From DTLC01 sp964555645 (GTDB lineage: Bacteria; Verrucomicrobiota; Verrucomicrobiia; Limisphaerales; DTLC01): a stretch of 64,000 bases of DNA. Each line of letters opens with the position of its first letter. Position 1 is the stretch's first letter. The translations under genes and the position numbers were made by a program. The notes below the pieces were generated by a model that saw only the letters and a list, made by a program, of their open reading frames with translations, was not told where the DNA came from and searched no databases. The stretch spans positions 1-64,000 of the forward strand of contig CAZKTA010000016.1 of NCBI GenBank assembly GCA_964555645.1, read 5' to 3'. This document shows, piece by piece, positions 35,002 to 43,673 of the stretch.

Positions 35002-36090
35002 TCAGCGCTTACGCAATTCTTCCAGTTTTTCAGCAGCGCGACCGCTTTCGATCACCTCAAGTGCAATGTCCCAACCTTCGTTGATCGACCTTGTCCGACC
35101 GGCGACAAACAATGCTGCTGCTGTATTGAGTAACACAATGTCCCGTTTCGGCCCCCGTTCGGTCCGAGCAAGAATTGCATAGATGATCCGCGCATTCGTT
35201 TCGACATCGCACCCGCGCAGGTCAACCAATGCAGCAGGCTGAACCGGCAGCGCACACGGCTCAAATTTCGAGGTAGTAAATCCATGCTCGTGGTAAAACT
35301 CCGCAATTCTACTCGGGCCGAGTGTAGAAAGTTCATCCATGAAAATTCGCTGCGGCTGTGTGCCAAGTTGGGTTGCATCTTGCAGGTTACTGTGTACGTC
35401 TGGCACTTGACCGCACACAACCATTACGCGGGCTGTGCCCAGTGATTGCAGCACGCGCGCAATCGGCTCGCAAAACTCAGGTTGCGGCACACCAACCAGC
35501 ATCGCTGTGGGCCTCGCTGGGTTCAGGAGCGGACCGAGAAAGTTGAAAATAGTGCGCTGGCCGCGCTGCGCGCACAGCTTACGTGCGGGCGCAACGTGTT
35601 TGAAGGCAGGGTGGAACCTCGGCGCAAAGAAAAATGCAAACCTGCGCTCTCGCAGCCAAACTGCAGCTTCATCCGGTCCGAGATCAATCCGCACGCCGAG
35701 CTTTTCGAGCACGTCTGCGCTGCCGCATTGCGATGTTGCGGCGCGATTACCGTGTTTTGCCACCGTGACACCTGCAGCGGCGCAAATTAGGGCAGTTGCG
35801 GTTGAAATGTTGAATGTGCCAAGCCTGTCGCCCCCTGTACCGACAACATCAAGGATTGCGCCGCTGCGGGTGGCAGGATCAAGTTCTGGTATGATAGCAT
35901 AGCCGAGCAACTCGCGCACGAACCCAGCTATTTCGTACGGCGTTTCGCCCTTGCGCGCTAATGCTTCGAGAAAGTCGGCTTTTATCTCAGGTGCCAGAGT
36001 TTCGTCAACGAGCCCGGCAACGGCAGCTTTGATCTGGTCTGCGTCGAGGTCTTGCCCCGCACGCAATTGGGCTGTTAGTTGTTGGAGCAT
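35002..36090 (-). CDS. trpD: Anthranilate phosphoribosyltransferase TrpD
   Basis: TrpD joins anthranilate to PRPP in tryptophan synthesis. The 362-residue product has the N-terminal helical domain (LDADQIKAAVAGLVDE), the PRPP loop DVVGTGGDRLGTFNIST, VAKHGNRAATSQCGSADVLEKLG, RFHPAFKHVAPAR, and the C-terminal FNFLGPLLNPARP and METAL-type DELSTLGPS segment. It is slightly longer than most members (about 340). No other trp genes are in the window and no trp leader is seen. Confidence 0.95.
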   Translation of the reverse strand: MLQQLTAQLRAGQDLDADQIKAAVAGLVDETLAPEIKADFLEALARKGETPYEIAGFVRELLGYAIIPELDPATRSGAILDVVGTGGDRLGTFNISTATALICAAAGVTVAKHGNRAATSQCGSADVLEKLGVRIDLGPDEAAVWLRERRFAFFFAPRFHPAFKHVAPARKLCAQRGQRTIFNFLGPLLNPARPTAMLVGVPQPEFCEPIARVLQSLGTARVMVVCGQVPDVHSNLQDATQLGTQPQRIFMDELSTLGPSRIAEFYHEHGFTTSKFEPCALPVQPAALVDLRGCDVETNARIIYAILARTERGPKRDIVLLNTAAALFVAGRTRSINEGWDIALEVIESGRAAEKLEELRKR

Positions 36091-36350
36091 GGCGCGATTT
36101 TAATGCGCTCGGCCGAGTCCACTAAAGCGCAAAAGTTGAAAGACTCGGTGGTGCAGCTGCGCCTGCTCCGTGGCTCTGGCCAAGACTAAGTATGATCACG
36201 TTTGTAGGCACGATGCCAGATGCGCTCTCCGGCACAATCGCAGGACGATTGCGCTCCGCTGGAACTGAGGAAAATTCTCTCTGGTCATCTTACTTAGCAG
36301 GCTGCCTTTGATGTGAGAACACAAGCTCTGGCCCACCTTCAATCCAAAGC

Positions 36351-36366
36351 CACGAAAGGATTCGTG
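36351..36366 (-). other. Hairpin after the BNR_4-PATR gene
   Basis: CACGAA and TTCGTG form a perfect 6-bp stem with a 4-nt loop, 7 bp beyond the stop of the last gene of the secreted-enzyme operon. On the minus strand the following bases are not a clear T-tract, so it is at best a weak terminator. The rest of the 282-bp gap to trpD shows nothing else. Confidence 0.4.
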
Positions 36367-36372
36367 CGCATT

Positions 36373-39300
36373 TCACGGAATCCGAATGGTAAAAAACTTC
36401 TGCGGCACGGCAAATGTGATCGGATTCGTGAAGCCAAATGCGCCAGCGGCATCGAAAGTGCCGGTTGTTACCGCTGACCAGGCCGACACGGGCAGGGCGA
36501 GGTTTGTCGCACAGACAACGGTGAATGTGTACCCGGCCGGGCCACCGACACCGTAAGCTACAAAGTTTGTCCCTTCAATTGTTACTCGTGCAACACGCGT
36601 GTCAACGGTACCCAGCTTAATACCAAGCACACCTTCCGTGTAGAGCCGGCTTGAGTCCCAACTTAACCCGGGCCCGGGTGTCAGGGGCACAATTGAGTCG
36701 AACATGCCCGAGTAATTTGTCGCATAAAACAACTTGAATGCATCGCCAACCGTTGGCACACCCGGCCCGATGTTCGTCAATTGCAACTGCCCACCACAAT
36801 GCAGCCAAGCCATGCCGCCGAGTGCGTCATTGGTCAAGTCAGAACCTGTTTTGCTGAGCCTGATAAAGATCATGCCGGAATTCGTTAACGCACCATGAAT
36901 ATTGAGTCTGCCGATAGCTTCGGGTTGGCCCGGCGTAAGCCGCCCACCAGGTAGCACAATTACGGCGTTTGCTGCTGTGCCTGTGCCGGCCAATGCGCCT
37001 GCGGCCGCTGTTACATGTGCGCTCTGCAGGCTGCCGTTGAGCCGGAGCATACCGTTACTAATTGAAGTTGTGCCAGTGTAAGTGCAAGCCGACCCGATCG
37101 TGAGTGTGCCGGGCCCGAGCTTGACAAGGTTGATCGGCGCGCCGTTCGTCGAGTTGGAGATCGGCCCGCTCAGAAAAAAGTCGCCTGAACCGCTGAAAAT
37201 GTAGCTGCGCGCATTTGTAAGTGAGCCGATGTATTGGTTCGTACCGGCAAGTGTCAATTGTCCACTATCAGATTGAAGGATCACACGGTTCCCACCGACT
37301 TGAAGCCCGAAAAAACCGCTGAGTGTGTTTGTTCCTGCCACATTGCGAATTGCGGGTGTGTCGTTATTCCTGCAACTGACTGTCACCGGGCATGCAATCC
37401 CAATACCTCCAGTTGAGCCGTCCAATTCAAGTGTTGACCTGCCGCTGTTGTTGTTTCTGAGTAGGATTGCGCCCAACAGCATCGCTGCAAGTGGATGCGC
37501 CAGTCGTATCCGGCCGTCATCAGCCGAACTGCTTTCAGTGTCGAAATACAAGGTACCGCTCAACTTATTGCTGGTCGCCAGAACAAGTGTGCCCGGACCG
37601 GTTTTGGTCAACCCATTAGTGCCGCATAACGGTACGTTAATTGTGGCCGTGTTTTGCAGCACAGTTATGTAGGGCGCTGGCGCACTTAGGGTAAGCTCGG
37701 CGTTGTCGGCTGCGGCCAAGGTCCAGTTTTGACCACCTGCAGTGTCACCAAACCGCAATATGCCAATTGCGCGCGATGACTCCAGTATAACGGTGCGGTC
37801 AGCGGTGATATCAAGAGTACTGAAATCTGCCGTACTGCCTGTGCCATCTGCAACAAGCCCGTTCAACCAGTTCGTCGGATCGCCCCATAATCCGTTGGCG
37901 TCTGAAACCCAAACACCGCTCGCTGGCGCGTTTGTCTGCGGTACTTTAGTTGTGAACAGGCCGACGATCGCACAATTGAACGAAGTGTAGCTTGTGTAAG
38001 TGCCACGAAACCAGAGCACACATGGCTCACCTCCGTTACGACGTGGCACATACGGACGCAGATTGTCCACGGGCGAATTAGATGTGATCTGTTGCCACGT
38101 AAAACTCAGACCACCGTTTGTTGTAACACCGCGCCACAGTTCGTATCGGCCAGTTGGTCGGAGCGGCACATTTGTCGTGTCAGCCAAATTAAGCGGGTCT
38201 TGTGCATTACTTGAGATATAGACCACGCGTGTGTCCAGTGGATCAATGCATATGCCACCTGCGTAGTCGTCTTCAGCAGCGTAGAGCGGGCGGCCGGCGT
38301 GCGCGATGAACCGTTTCTGCCAGTTCGACCCCGTCCACCGCGCGTAGTAGTAGTAGATGCGGTCATCGAACCAGTTTGTGCCTGTGACATTATCGCGCTG
38401 TACCGTGAACACGCACACAGGGGCACCGTTGCTGTCGGTGGCGATTTCCCAGCACCACGCCCGAGCAGTGGGTATCCATTGGTTCGGGTCCGACTGCGGC
38501 GCGTCGCTGTACTGGTAAACAACCGAGCCGCGTTCACCCGAATCGTGCAGTATCGGCAGGTTCGTCAAGTATTTTAGGGGTGTACCGTCGGTTCTGAAAA
38601 AGGCGCCGCCTCGGTAATACATGTGGTAGAGCGAATTTGCAACGTCACGGGGGTGCCCGTCTGTGTAAAGAAAGTCAATCCGATCAATGTAGTCTGCGGA
38701 AAACTTAACGTACGGCCGTGTGCCGCCTGTACCCGTGCGAATGACGATTTGCGGTGCTGACCAGGTCGCGCCGCCATTGGTGGAGACGAACACTGTCGGG
38801 TTGTAATTCAGGTTGCGCGCAAAATTGTAAATGCGCCCCGACTCGGCTGCGAGTTGGAACAGGTTTGCATACGTCACGCCTGCGCCTGTGTTGGCACTAA
38901 CGAGCTCGGGTCCCCAGTCTGTTGGTGTGCACGGGTTAGTAGAGCTGGCAAGTCTGTATGCGAAGAACCTGTCTGTGCCGTGCCTGGCGTAAACCGCGAG
39001 CATGGTTCGGTCCTGTTTGACCAGTAGCCCGGGCACGTTATGGTCATCGCGTTCGGTGCGTGTGCTTGTCCAAAGCTCGGTGCTCCGGCCTGTATTTAGG
39101 TCGAACGCACTCAGCACAGTCTTGCCGTCTGCAGCGCGCACATATCCAAAGTACAAAATGCCATTGTGAAACACGGCGCGCGGGTCGCTGTACCAGCACC
39201 ATGCGCCGTCCTGGGCGAGCACGGCAAAATTCGTTTGACCAAGCGCAATCGCGATTTGCGCCAGATACGTGACAACCGCAACTGCGATTGAACGATGTGA

Positions 39301-39405
39301 TGGCCGGCGACAGCGGAAAATAGTGCAAAATTCCACTTTTTTCGGGTTTGTTTGGGCAGGCCAGAACATGCAGCGAAGCGATTTAGGGTTTTCATTCAAC
39401 CTCAA
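36373..39405 (-). CDS. Secreted BNR_4-family protein with PATR repeats and shared C-terminal domain
   Basis: The 1010-residue product has an N-terminal signal near residues 36-56 (AVAVVTYLAQIAIALGQ). A BNR_4-type beta-propeller follows, about residues 60-480, with AWCWYSDPRAVFHNGILYFG, TERDDHNVPGLLVKQDRTML, YARHGTDRFFAYR, SGRIYNFARN and FVSTNGGATWS. This family includes some ulvan-type polysaccharide lyases, but many members are uncharacterised, so the activity is not assigned. From about 490 come autotransporter-associated beta-strand repeats (KTGPGTLVLATSNKLSGT, KLGPGTLTIGSACTYTGTT). The last 75 residues match the shared C-terminal domain. It is the fourth gene of the operon and its frame overlaps the metzincin stop by 14 bp. 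ATG 39369 is an alternative start. Confidence 0.85.
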   Translation of the reverse strand: MRLNENPKSLRCMFWPAQTNPKKVEFCTIFRCRRPSHRSIAVAVVTYLAQIAIALGQTNFAVLAQDGAWCWYSDPRAVFHNGILYFGYVRAADGKTVLSAFDLNTGRSTELWTSTRTERDDHNVPGLLVKQDRTMLAVYARHGTDRFFAYRLASSTNPCTPTDWGPELVSANTGAGVTYANLFQLAAESGRIYNFARNLNYNPTVFVSTNGGATWSAPQIVIRTGTGGTRPYVKFSADYIDRIDFLYTDGHPRDVANSLYHMYYRGGAFFRTDGTPLKYLTNLPILHDSGERGSVVYQYSDAPQSDPNQWIPTARAWCWEIATDSNGAPVCVFTVQRDNVTGTNWFDDRIYYYYARWTGSNWQKRFIAHAGRPLYAAEDDYAGGICIDPLDTRVVYISSNAQDPLNLADTTNVPLRPTGRYELWRGVTTNGGLSFTWQQITSNSPVDNLRPYVPRRNGGEPCVLWFRGTYTSYTSFNCAIVGLFTTKVPQTNAPASGVWVSDANGLWGDPTNWLNGLVADGTGSTADFSTLDITADRTVILESSRAIGILRFGDTAGGQNWTLAAADNAELTLSAPAPYITVLQNTATINVPLCGTNGLTKTGPGTLVLATSNKLSGTLYFDTESSSADDGRIRLAHPLAAMLLGAILLRNNNSGRSTLELDGSTGGIGIACPVTVSCRNNDTPAIRNVAGTNTLSGFFGLQVGGNRVILQSDSGQLTLAGTNQYIGSLTNARSYIFSGSGDFFLSGPISNSTNGAPINLVKLGPGTLTIGSACTYTGTTSISNGMLRLNGSLQSAHVTAAAGALAGTGTAANAVIVLPGGRLTPGQPEAIGRLNIHGALTNSGMIFIRLSKTGSDLTNDALGGMAWLHCGGQLQLTNIGPGVPTVGDAFKLFYATNYSGMFDSIVPLTPGPGLSWDSSRLYTEGVLGIKLGTVDTRVARVTIEGTNFVAYGVGGPAGYTFTVVCATNLALPVSAWSAVTTGTFDAAGAFGFTNPITFAVPQKFFTIRIP

Positions 39406-42400
39406 TCACGTAAAACCGTTGGGGCATACCAAAATCAATCAAATTAGTCACCACAAAGCTGCCATCGGGATTAAAGTTGTTCGTGGCGATTCGTTCCCAT
39501 TGGGCAAATGGCAGCGCAATGTTGGTGGTGGCACGTATGTAAAACGTCCAGGCCGGTGTACCACCCGAACCGGTCAATATGAAATTCTGGCCGGCTACTG
39601 ATGCCTGCGTGATGACCGGCGGCACAGTACTGGCAACCCAGAGCGTGCCGTCTTTCATGAGCCGACTCGTCTTCCACACTAAATTGGACGCCAACTCAGG
39701 CAACGAATAAAAGGCAAAACCGCCACCGTAGTTTCCCGCACTAAACAGCCTGAATCTGTCCCCAGCAACAAATTCACCGCCGAGATTGGTGATTGCGAGT
39801 GTACCCGCACAGCTCAATGTACCCGTCACACGCAGTGTATCATTTGTCATGGTTGAACGATCCATCTTAAGGCGCACTGTGCTGCCGGGCTGCAGTGTGA
39901 CCGAGTTGTTCACATTTAAACTGCCGATGCCGGTGCTGCCGGGCGCTAGCACACCACCGGCTTGGACTGTAACTGGCCCATTGACTGTGCCAGTCCCACC
40001 CAACGTTGCGCCCGAACTTACCGTCACTGCACCGGTGCCAATCGAGCCATTCACAAGCAAAGTGCCGCCGCTGACAGTTGTCGTCCCGGTATAAGTGTTG
40101 GTTCCAGCCAAGATCAGCGTGCCTGAACCTGTCTTGGACACGGTCACCGTGGCATTACCGTTTGCAATTACACCTGTCAGAGAGATATCGCCGCTGCCTT
40201 GGAAAGTAACCGTACGCGTGCCTGTTGCCACTGACGTAATTGTGCCGCCAAGATTTAATCGGCCGGCGTCGGATTGAATGATGTAATAGCTGCCGCCTAC
40301 ATTGATGGTGATGCCCCCTGCAATTGTGTTTGTGCCGGCCATGTTGCGAATGGCAGCTACAGTGTTGTTGCGGCCATTAAGCGAGATAGCCTGCGGCAGG
40401 GTTATCGATTCGGTGGAGCCGTCCAACTGTAAAGTCGAGCTGCCACTATTATTGTTGCGTATGAATATGGGGGATTTTGCGTTTGCAAGCACGCGGTTGT
40501 TTGCCACACGCAACGTGCCGTCATTTGCGGTCGTGCTGCCAGTGTCAACAAACACTGTGCCTTTGAACGTGTTGCTCGGACTGTTGAGAATCAGCGTGCC
40601 CGCACCTGACTTCGTCAAAGCGCCCACAACCACGTTTGCGGGTGTTGCCGGCGTCGAAAGCACACTTGCCAGGGTGAGCGTTGTGCCGCTCGCCACATTG
40701 AACGTGCCACCGCTTACATCCAGCAGAATGCCGCGATTCGGATCGTCCAGCGCCGTGGTCGCAGTTGTTTGTAGTGTGCCGCGGTTGAGCACGAGTTGAT
40801 CGGGCGTGAACACAGCCGGGCTTGCCCCGAGTCGCGCCTGTGAATTTATCACAACGGTGCCTGCGGCGCCGGTGCCGATGTAAACCTTGCCCGTAAACGA
40901 TGTGTTCGCACCGGACAACGTTGTTGGATTACCCAAAAACGTCAGAGACCCGTCTCCAGTTATATTTGCTGTGACGTTGAATGTGCTGTTGACAGCGTTA
41001 AACACACCGCCGTTGGTGGTCACATTTACGTTGCCAGTCAAAGTGCATGTGCCTGAGCCGCCGTGGTACACGGTGCCGCCGTCAAGCACGAGGTTCGACA
41101 CTGTAATTGTGCTGTTTGCTGTGCCGTTGTAGATCAATGTACCCCCAGACAAGTTTAAGGACGTACCGCCGAAGGTAAAATTGCCTGATGCAGCCGGTGT
41201 GCGCAGTGTGAAGGTCAACGTGTCATAGGTATTTGTGCCTGCTGGCGGGCTTGCATTGTTCCAGTTACCAGCCCCATTGAACGAGCTTGCTCCCACAGCG
41301 TCGCTGTTGGTAAGCCAGACATTGGCTGCAGGGAAATACTGCGACCCAAGCAGATAGTTAGCCAACACCGCCCGCGGATCAAGCGCAACATTGCTGATGC
41401 GCACTTCGTGGTAGTCCGCATTCGCATTGTTATCTGCGCTCCACATTGATCGGCCGAGCCAGTTGTTGACGTCTTCGATTTCAGCCAGGCGGTTACTCAC
41501 ATCCAGGTATCCGATTGGGTAACCGTCGCGGTACCACTGCCACCGCCCGCCGGTTCCGGCGTAAGCGCCGACGCCAGCAGTAAAGGTGACAGTGTAAAGA
41601 TGCAGTACGCCGATGCTGGTGCGCAGGCCCGAATCAATCCGGAATTGCGTGCCGCCGTCGAGCCGTGCCTCGAATCGTTGCTGATTGATGTCCGTACCGA
41701 TAAACCCACTGAGCATAATGTTGTCCGAGGACTGGGTGATGCCTGGGGCGGGCGTTCCGGGCAATCCCGTGTATTCGCCCGGTGCGCCGTAGCCGTCCCC
41801 GGCCTGAATCGTCCGGCCGAAATCAAAGATGCGAGCCCAGTTTTGCGTCGAGAGCAGTGTAGCCCAGATCTCGATGGTAATGTTTGTGTGCGCGGAAATA
41901 ATCCCGTTCGGCAGGTCAATGTAAGCCGACATCGAGTTCATCGGCACATTGCCGGTTGTACCGCCTGGGATTCGCAGGGCTTTCCCAGTGTAGGTAGCGC
42001 CGTTGCCGCGGACAACGGCTGGTGCGCTACCTATCAGATCGAAATTTGTCGTGCCGGCAGGTGCGGCGCCGGCTGCATTTGTGAATACCCAGCGCAAGAG
42101 CACATTGTTCAGGTTCGGTCCGGTTGCCGGCCGGCTGCGCCGGTCCGCCACGGGCTGCGGGCTGGGCAACGAATTATCACCGCCGTTGACCAATGCACCC
42201 ATGCTGCAGTTGTTATTTGTGTCGCCGATGAGTTGAACGTTGTTAAACCAGATTCTGGGGTTTGTATAAAAGTACGGCGGTGTAGCACCGCCACTGCAGT
42301 AATTATGAAGCATGATTGTTTTAGGGTTTACGAGCCCGTCGTTGTGCGTTCGGCCATAGTTGTGGCCACCGGTCTCGTGTGCCAGCACAACATACCATAC

Positions 42401-42886
42401 CGCCCCTGGATTATAGACGGCGTAGATGCCGGGCTGTTGTGCTACAGCCGCAATGCTACCGGAGTCACTGTTTTTCACCACGTACATGACAAGATCAGCT
42501 CCGACTGCTGAACCATAGGCTACAACATCAGCCACACGTGCATCGTTGTTTTGGAGCCAACCGACCATGCCGCCTGTGGTCGTCCAATCCACCGGGTCAT
42601 TTGTTGATCGGTAGTAGCCGGCTATGCGGATTCGTGCGCCTGTGCCACTCTGACGGTTCAGAAAGTTATTCCCAATAACAGCGTTGGCAAGTAACACCTG
42701 TGCGTTTGCTTCACCCCCGACACTTGCGGCATAACTTGGCGCATAAGCGCAGAGCAGGTCAGCTTCGATCCCCGCGCAAGTGCTCGGGCACACCGCCACC
42801 ACAAAACTCAAAAGCATTAAGAAGCTAAAATTTGAACGTCCGAAGCCTGCCATCAGGTCCTTTTTGGGATTTTGAGTTTTGGTCAT
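39392..42886 (-). CDS. Secreted metzincin-like metalloprotease with LamG, PATR repeats and shared C-terminal domain
   Basis: The 1164-residue product has a signal peptide (around residues 17-38, NFSFLMLLSFVVAVCPSTCA; ATG 42853 is an alternative start). The protease domain follows with ADLLCAYAPSYAASVGG and GIYAVYNPGAVWYVVLAHE. Its zinc motif is HETGGHNYGRTH (H170-H181), one residue longer than the HExxHxxGxxH consensus. Then comes TIMLHNYCSGG with a Met-turn-like M192, and FYTNPRIWFNNVQLIGD. A LamG-like domain spans about 270-490 (YIDLPNGIISAHTNITIEIW). The rest is PATR repeats (KSGAGTLILNSPSNTFKGT, KTGSGTLILAGTNTYTGTT), and the last 78 residues are the shared C-terminal domain. It lies 43 bp after the prodomain-like gene. 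Confidence 0.85.
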   Translation of the reverse strand: MTKTQNPKKDLMAGFGRSNFSFLMLLSFVVAVCPSTCAGIEADLLCAYAPSYAASVGGEANAQVLLANAVIGNNFLNRQSGTGARIRIAGYYRSTNDPVDWTTTGGMVGWLQNNDARVADVVAYGSAVGADLVMYVVKNSDSGSIAAVAQQPGIYAVYNPGAVWYVVLAHETGGHNYGRTHNDGLVNPKTIMLHNYCSGGATPPYFYTNPRIWFNNVQLIGDTNNNCSMGALVNGGDNSLPSPQPVADRRSRPATGPNLNNVLLRWVFTNAAGAAPAGTTNFDLIGSAPAVVRGNGATYTGKALRIPGGTTGNVPMNSMSAYIDLPNGIISAHTNITIEIWATLLSTQNWARIFDFGRTIQAGDGYGAPGEYTGLPGTPAPGITQSSDNIMLSGFIGTDINQQRFEARLDGGTQFRIDSGLRTSIGVLHLYTVTFTAGVGAYAGTGGRWQWYRDGYPIGYLDVSNRLAEIEDVNNWLGRSMWSADNNANADYHEVRISNVALDPRAVLANYLLGSQYFPAANVWLTNSDAVGASSFNGAGNWNNASPPAGTNTYDTLTFTLRTPAASGNFTFGGTSLNLSGGTLIYNGTANSTITVSNLVLDGGTVYHGGSGTCTLTGNVNVTTNGGVFNAVNSTFNVTANITGDGSLTFLGNPTTLSGANTSFTGKVYIGTGAAGTVVINSQARLGASPAVFTPDQLVLNRGTLQTTATTALDDPNRGILLDVSGGTFNVASGTTLTLASVLSTPATPANVVVGALTKSGAGTLILNSPSNTFKGTVFVDTGSTTANDGTLRVANNRVLANAKSPIFIRNNNSGSSTLQLDGSTESITLPQAISLNGRNNTVAAIRNMAGTNTIAGGITINVGGSYYIIQSDAGRLNLGGTITSVATGTRTVTFQGSGDISLTGVIANGNATVTVSKTGSGTLILAGTNTYTGTTTVSGGTLLVNGSIGTGAVTVSSGATLGGTGTVNGPVTVQAGGVLAPGSTGIGSLNVNNSVTLQPGSTVRLKMDRSTMTNDTLRVTGTLSCAGTLAITNLGGEFVAGDRFRLFSAGNYGGGFAFYSLPELASNLVWKTSRLMKDGTLWVASTVPPVITQASVAGQNFILTGSGGTPAWTFYIRATTNIALPFAQWERIATNNFNPDGSFVVTNLIDFGMPQRFYVIEVE

Positions 42887-42929
42887 TCGAATTTGTTTCG
42901 GGTTTCGGACTTGGACATTTCAACCAGTC

Positions 42930-43673
42930 TCATGGCGTTCCGCATACACCGGGCACGTACCGCTCCGGATCAATACTTTTGACAATGATTTCACCTGGTT
43001 CGCGCGGGTCGCCCTGCAGATAAATGCCGTCTGAGGGTGAAATAACAGTGAACGCCTCCCGCCCCCCTTTGAACGCAACTGTTACCATTGAATCCGGCCG
43101 ACTAGACAAACGCCCTGCAAACGCGCCCTCAACACCGGACGGATGTAGGTCCGCTTCAGTTAACTCGACCACAAACTCCTGTCCGTCCAAGCCGGGTACC
43201 ATAAGTTGCTTGAGCGGTACACCGATTGCACGGGCATGTTCAACTAACGCGTCAACGGGTTCCTTCCGATACACCAATTGCCGTCTTAGGATCCGCGCGT
43301 TTTCTTCAACAAGCCGCTCGTACTCCAGACTGTTGTGCGCAATCAGTCTAAGCACGTTTGTGTCCATAGCATCGGGGGTAGTCCATTCGAAGTACAAACT
43401 TTCACGCGCAACTGGCAGGGGACGCAACTGTGAATTTGGCCATCCGGATAAAAGACCGGCCTGCAAAGACGCCGGCGCAGTTGGCGGCTTCTGCGCGGGC
43501 GTGCTCATCGGCGTTGCCCATGCCGCGCGCTTTGAATTACGGCCACTCTCAGTACGGGCGGCGCGAGCCGGGACCTGTCGCATGCAAAACAACGCCACGG
43601 CTAAACACACCACAGCTCCGACGAACCAGACACTCCGCTTGAGCTTTGGTTTAAACCGCATGGCACACCTCAT
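42930..43673 (-). CDS. Exported prodomain-like protein, probable partner of the metzincin
   Basis: The 247-residue product has a signal or anchor (residues 13-31, RSVWFVGAVVCLAVALFC), a low-complexity Pro/Ala linker, then a domain of about 160 residues with YFEWTTPDAMDTNVLRLIAH, LVYRKEPVDALVEHARAIGV, FVVELTEADLHPSG, SMVTVAFKGGREAFTVISP and a final ERYVPGVCGTP. From memory this arrangement sits as an N-terminal prodomain directly in front of metalloprotease domains in related secreted proteins. Here it is a separate gene. Its ATG overlaps the stop of the GH128-like gene by 4 bp, and the protease gene starts 43 bp beyond its stop. It may act as an inhibitor or folding aid in trans; that is inference. 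Confidence 0.7.
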   Translation of the reverse strand: MRCAMRFKPKLKRSVWFVGAVVCLAVALFCMRQVPARAARTESGRNSKRAAWATPMSTPAQKPPTAPASLQAGLLSGWPNSQLRPLPVARESLYFEWTTPDAMDTNVLRLIAHNSLEYERLVEENARILRRQLVYRKEPVDALVEHARAIGVPLKQLMVPGLDGQEFVVELTEADLHPSGVEGAFAGRLSSRPDSMVTVAFKGGREAFTVISPSDGIYLQGDPREPGEIIVKSIDPERYVPGVCGTP

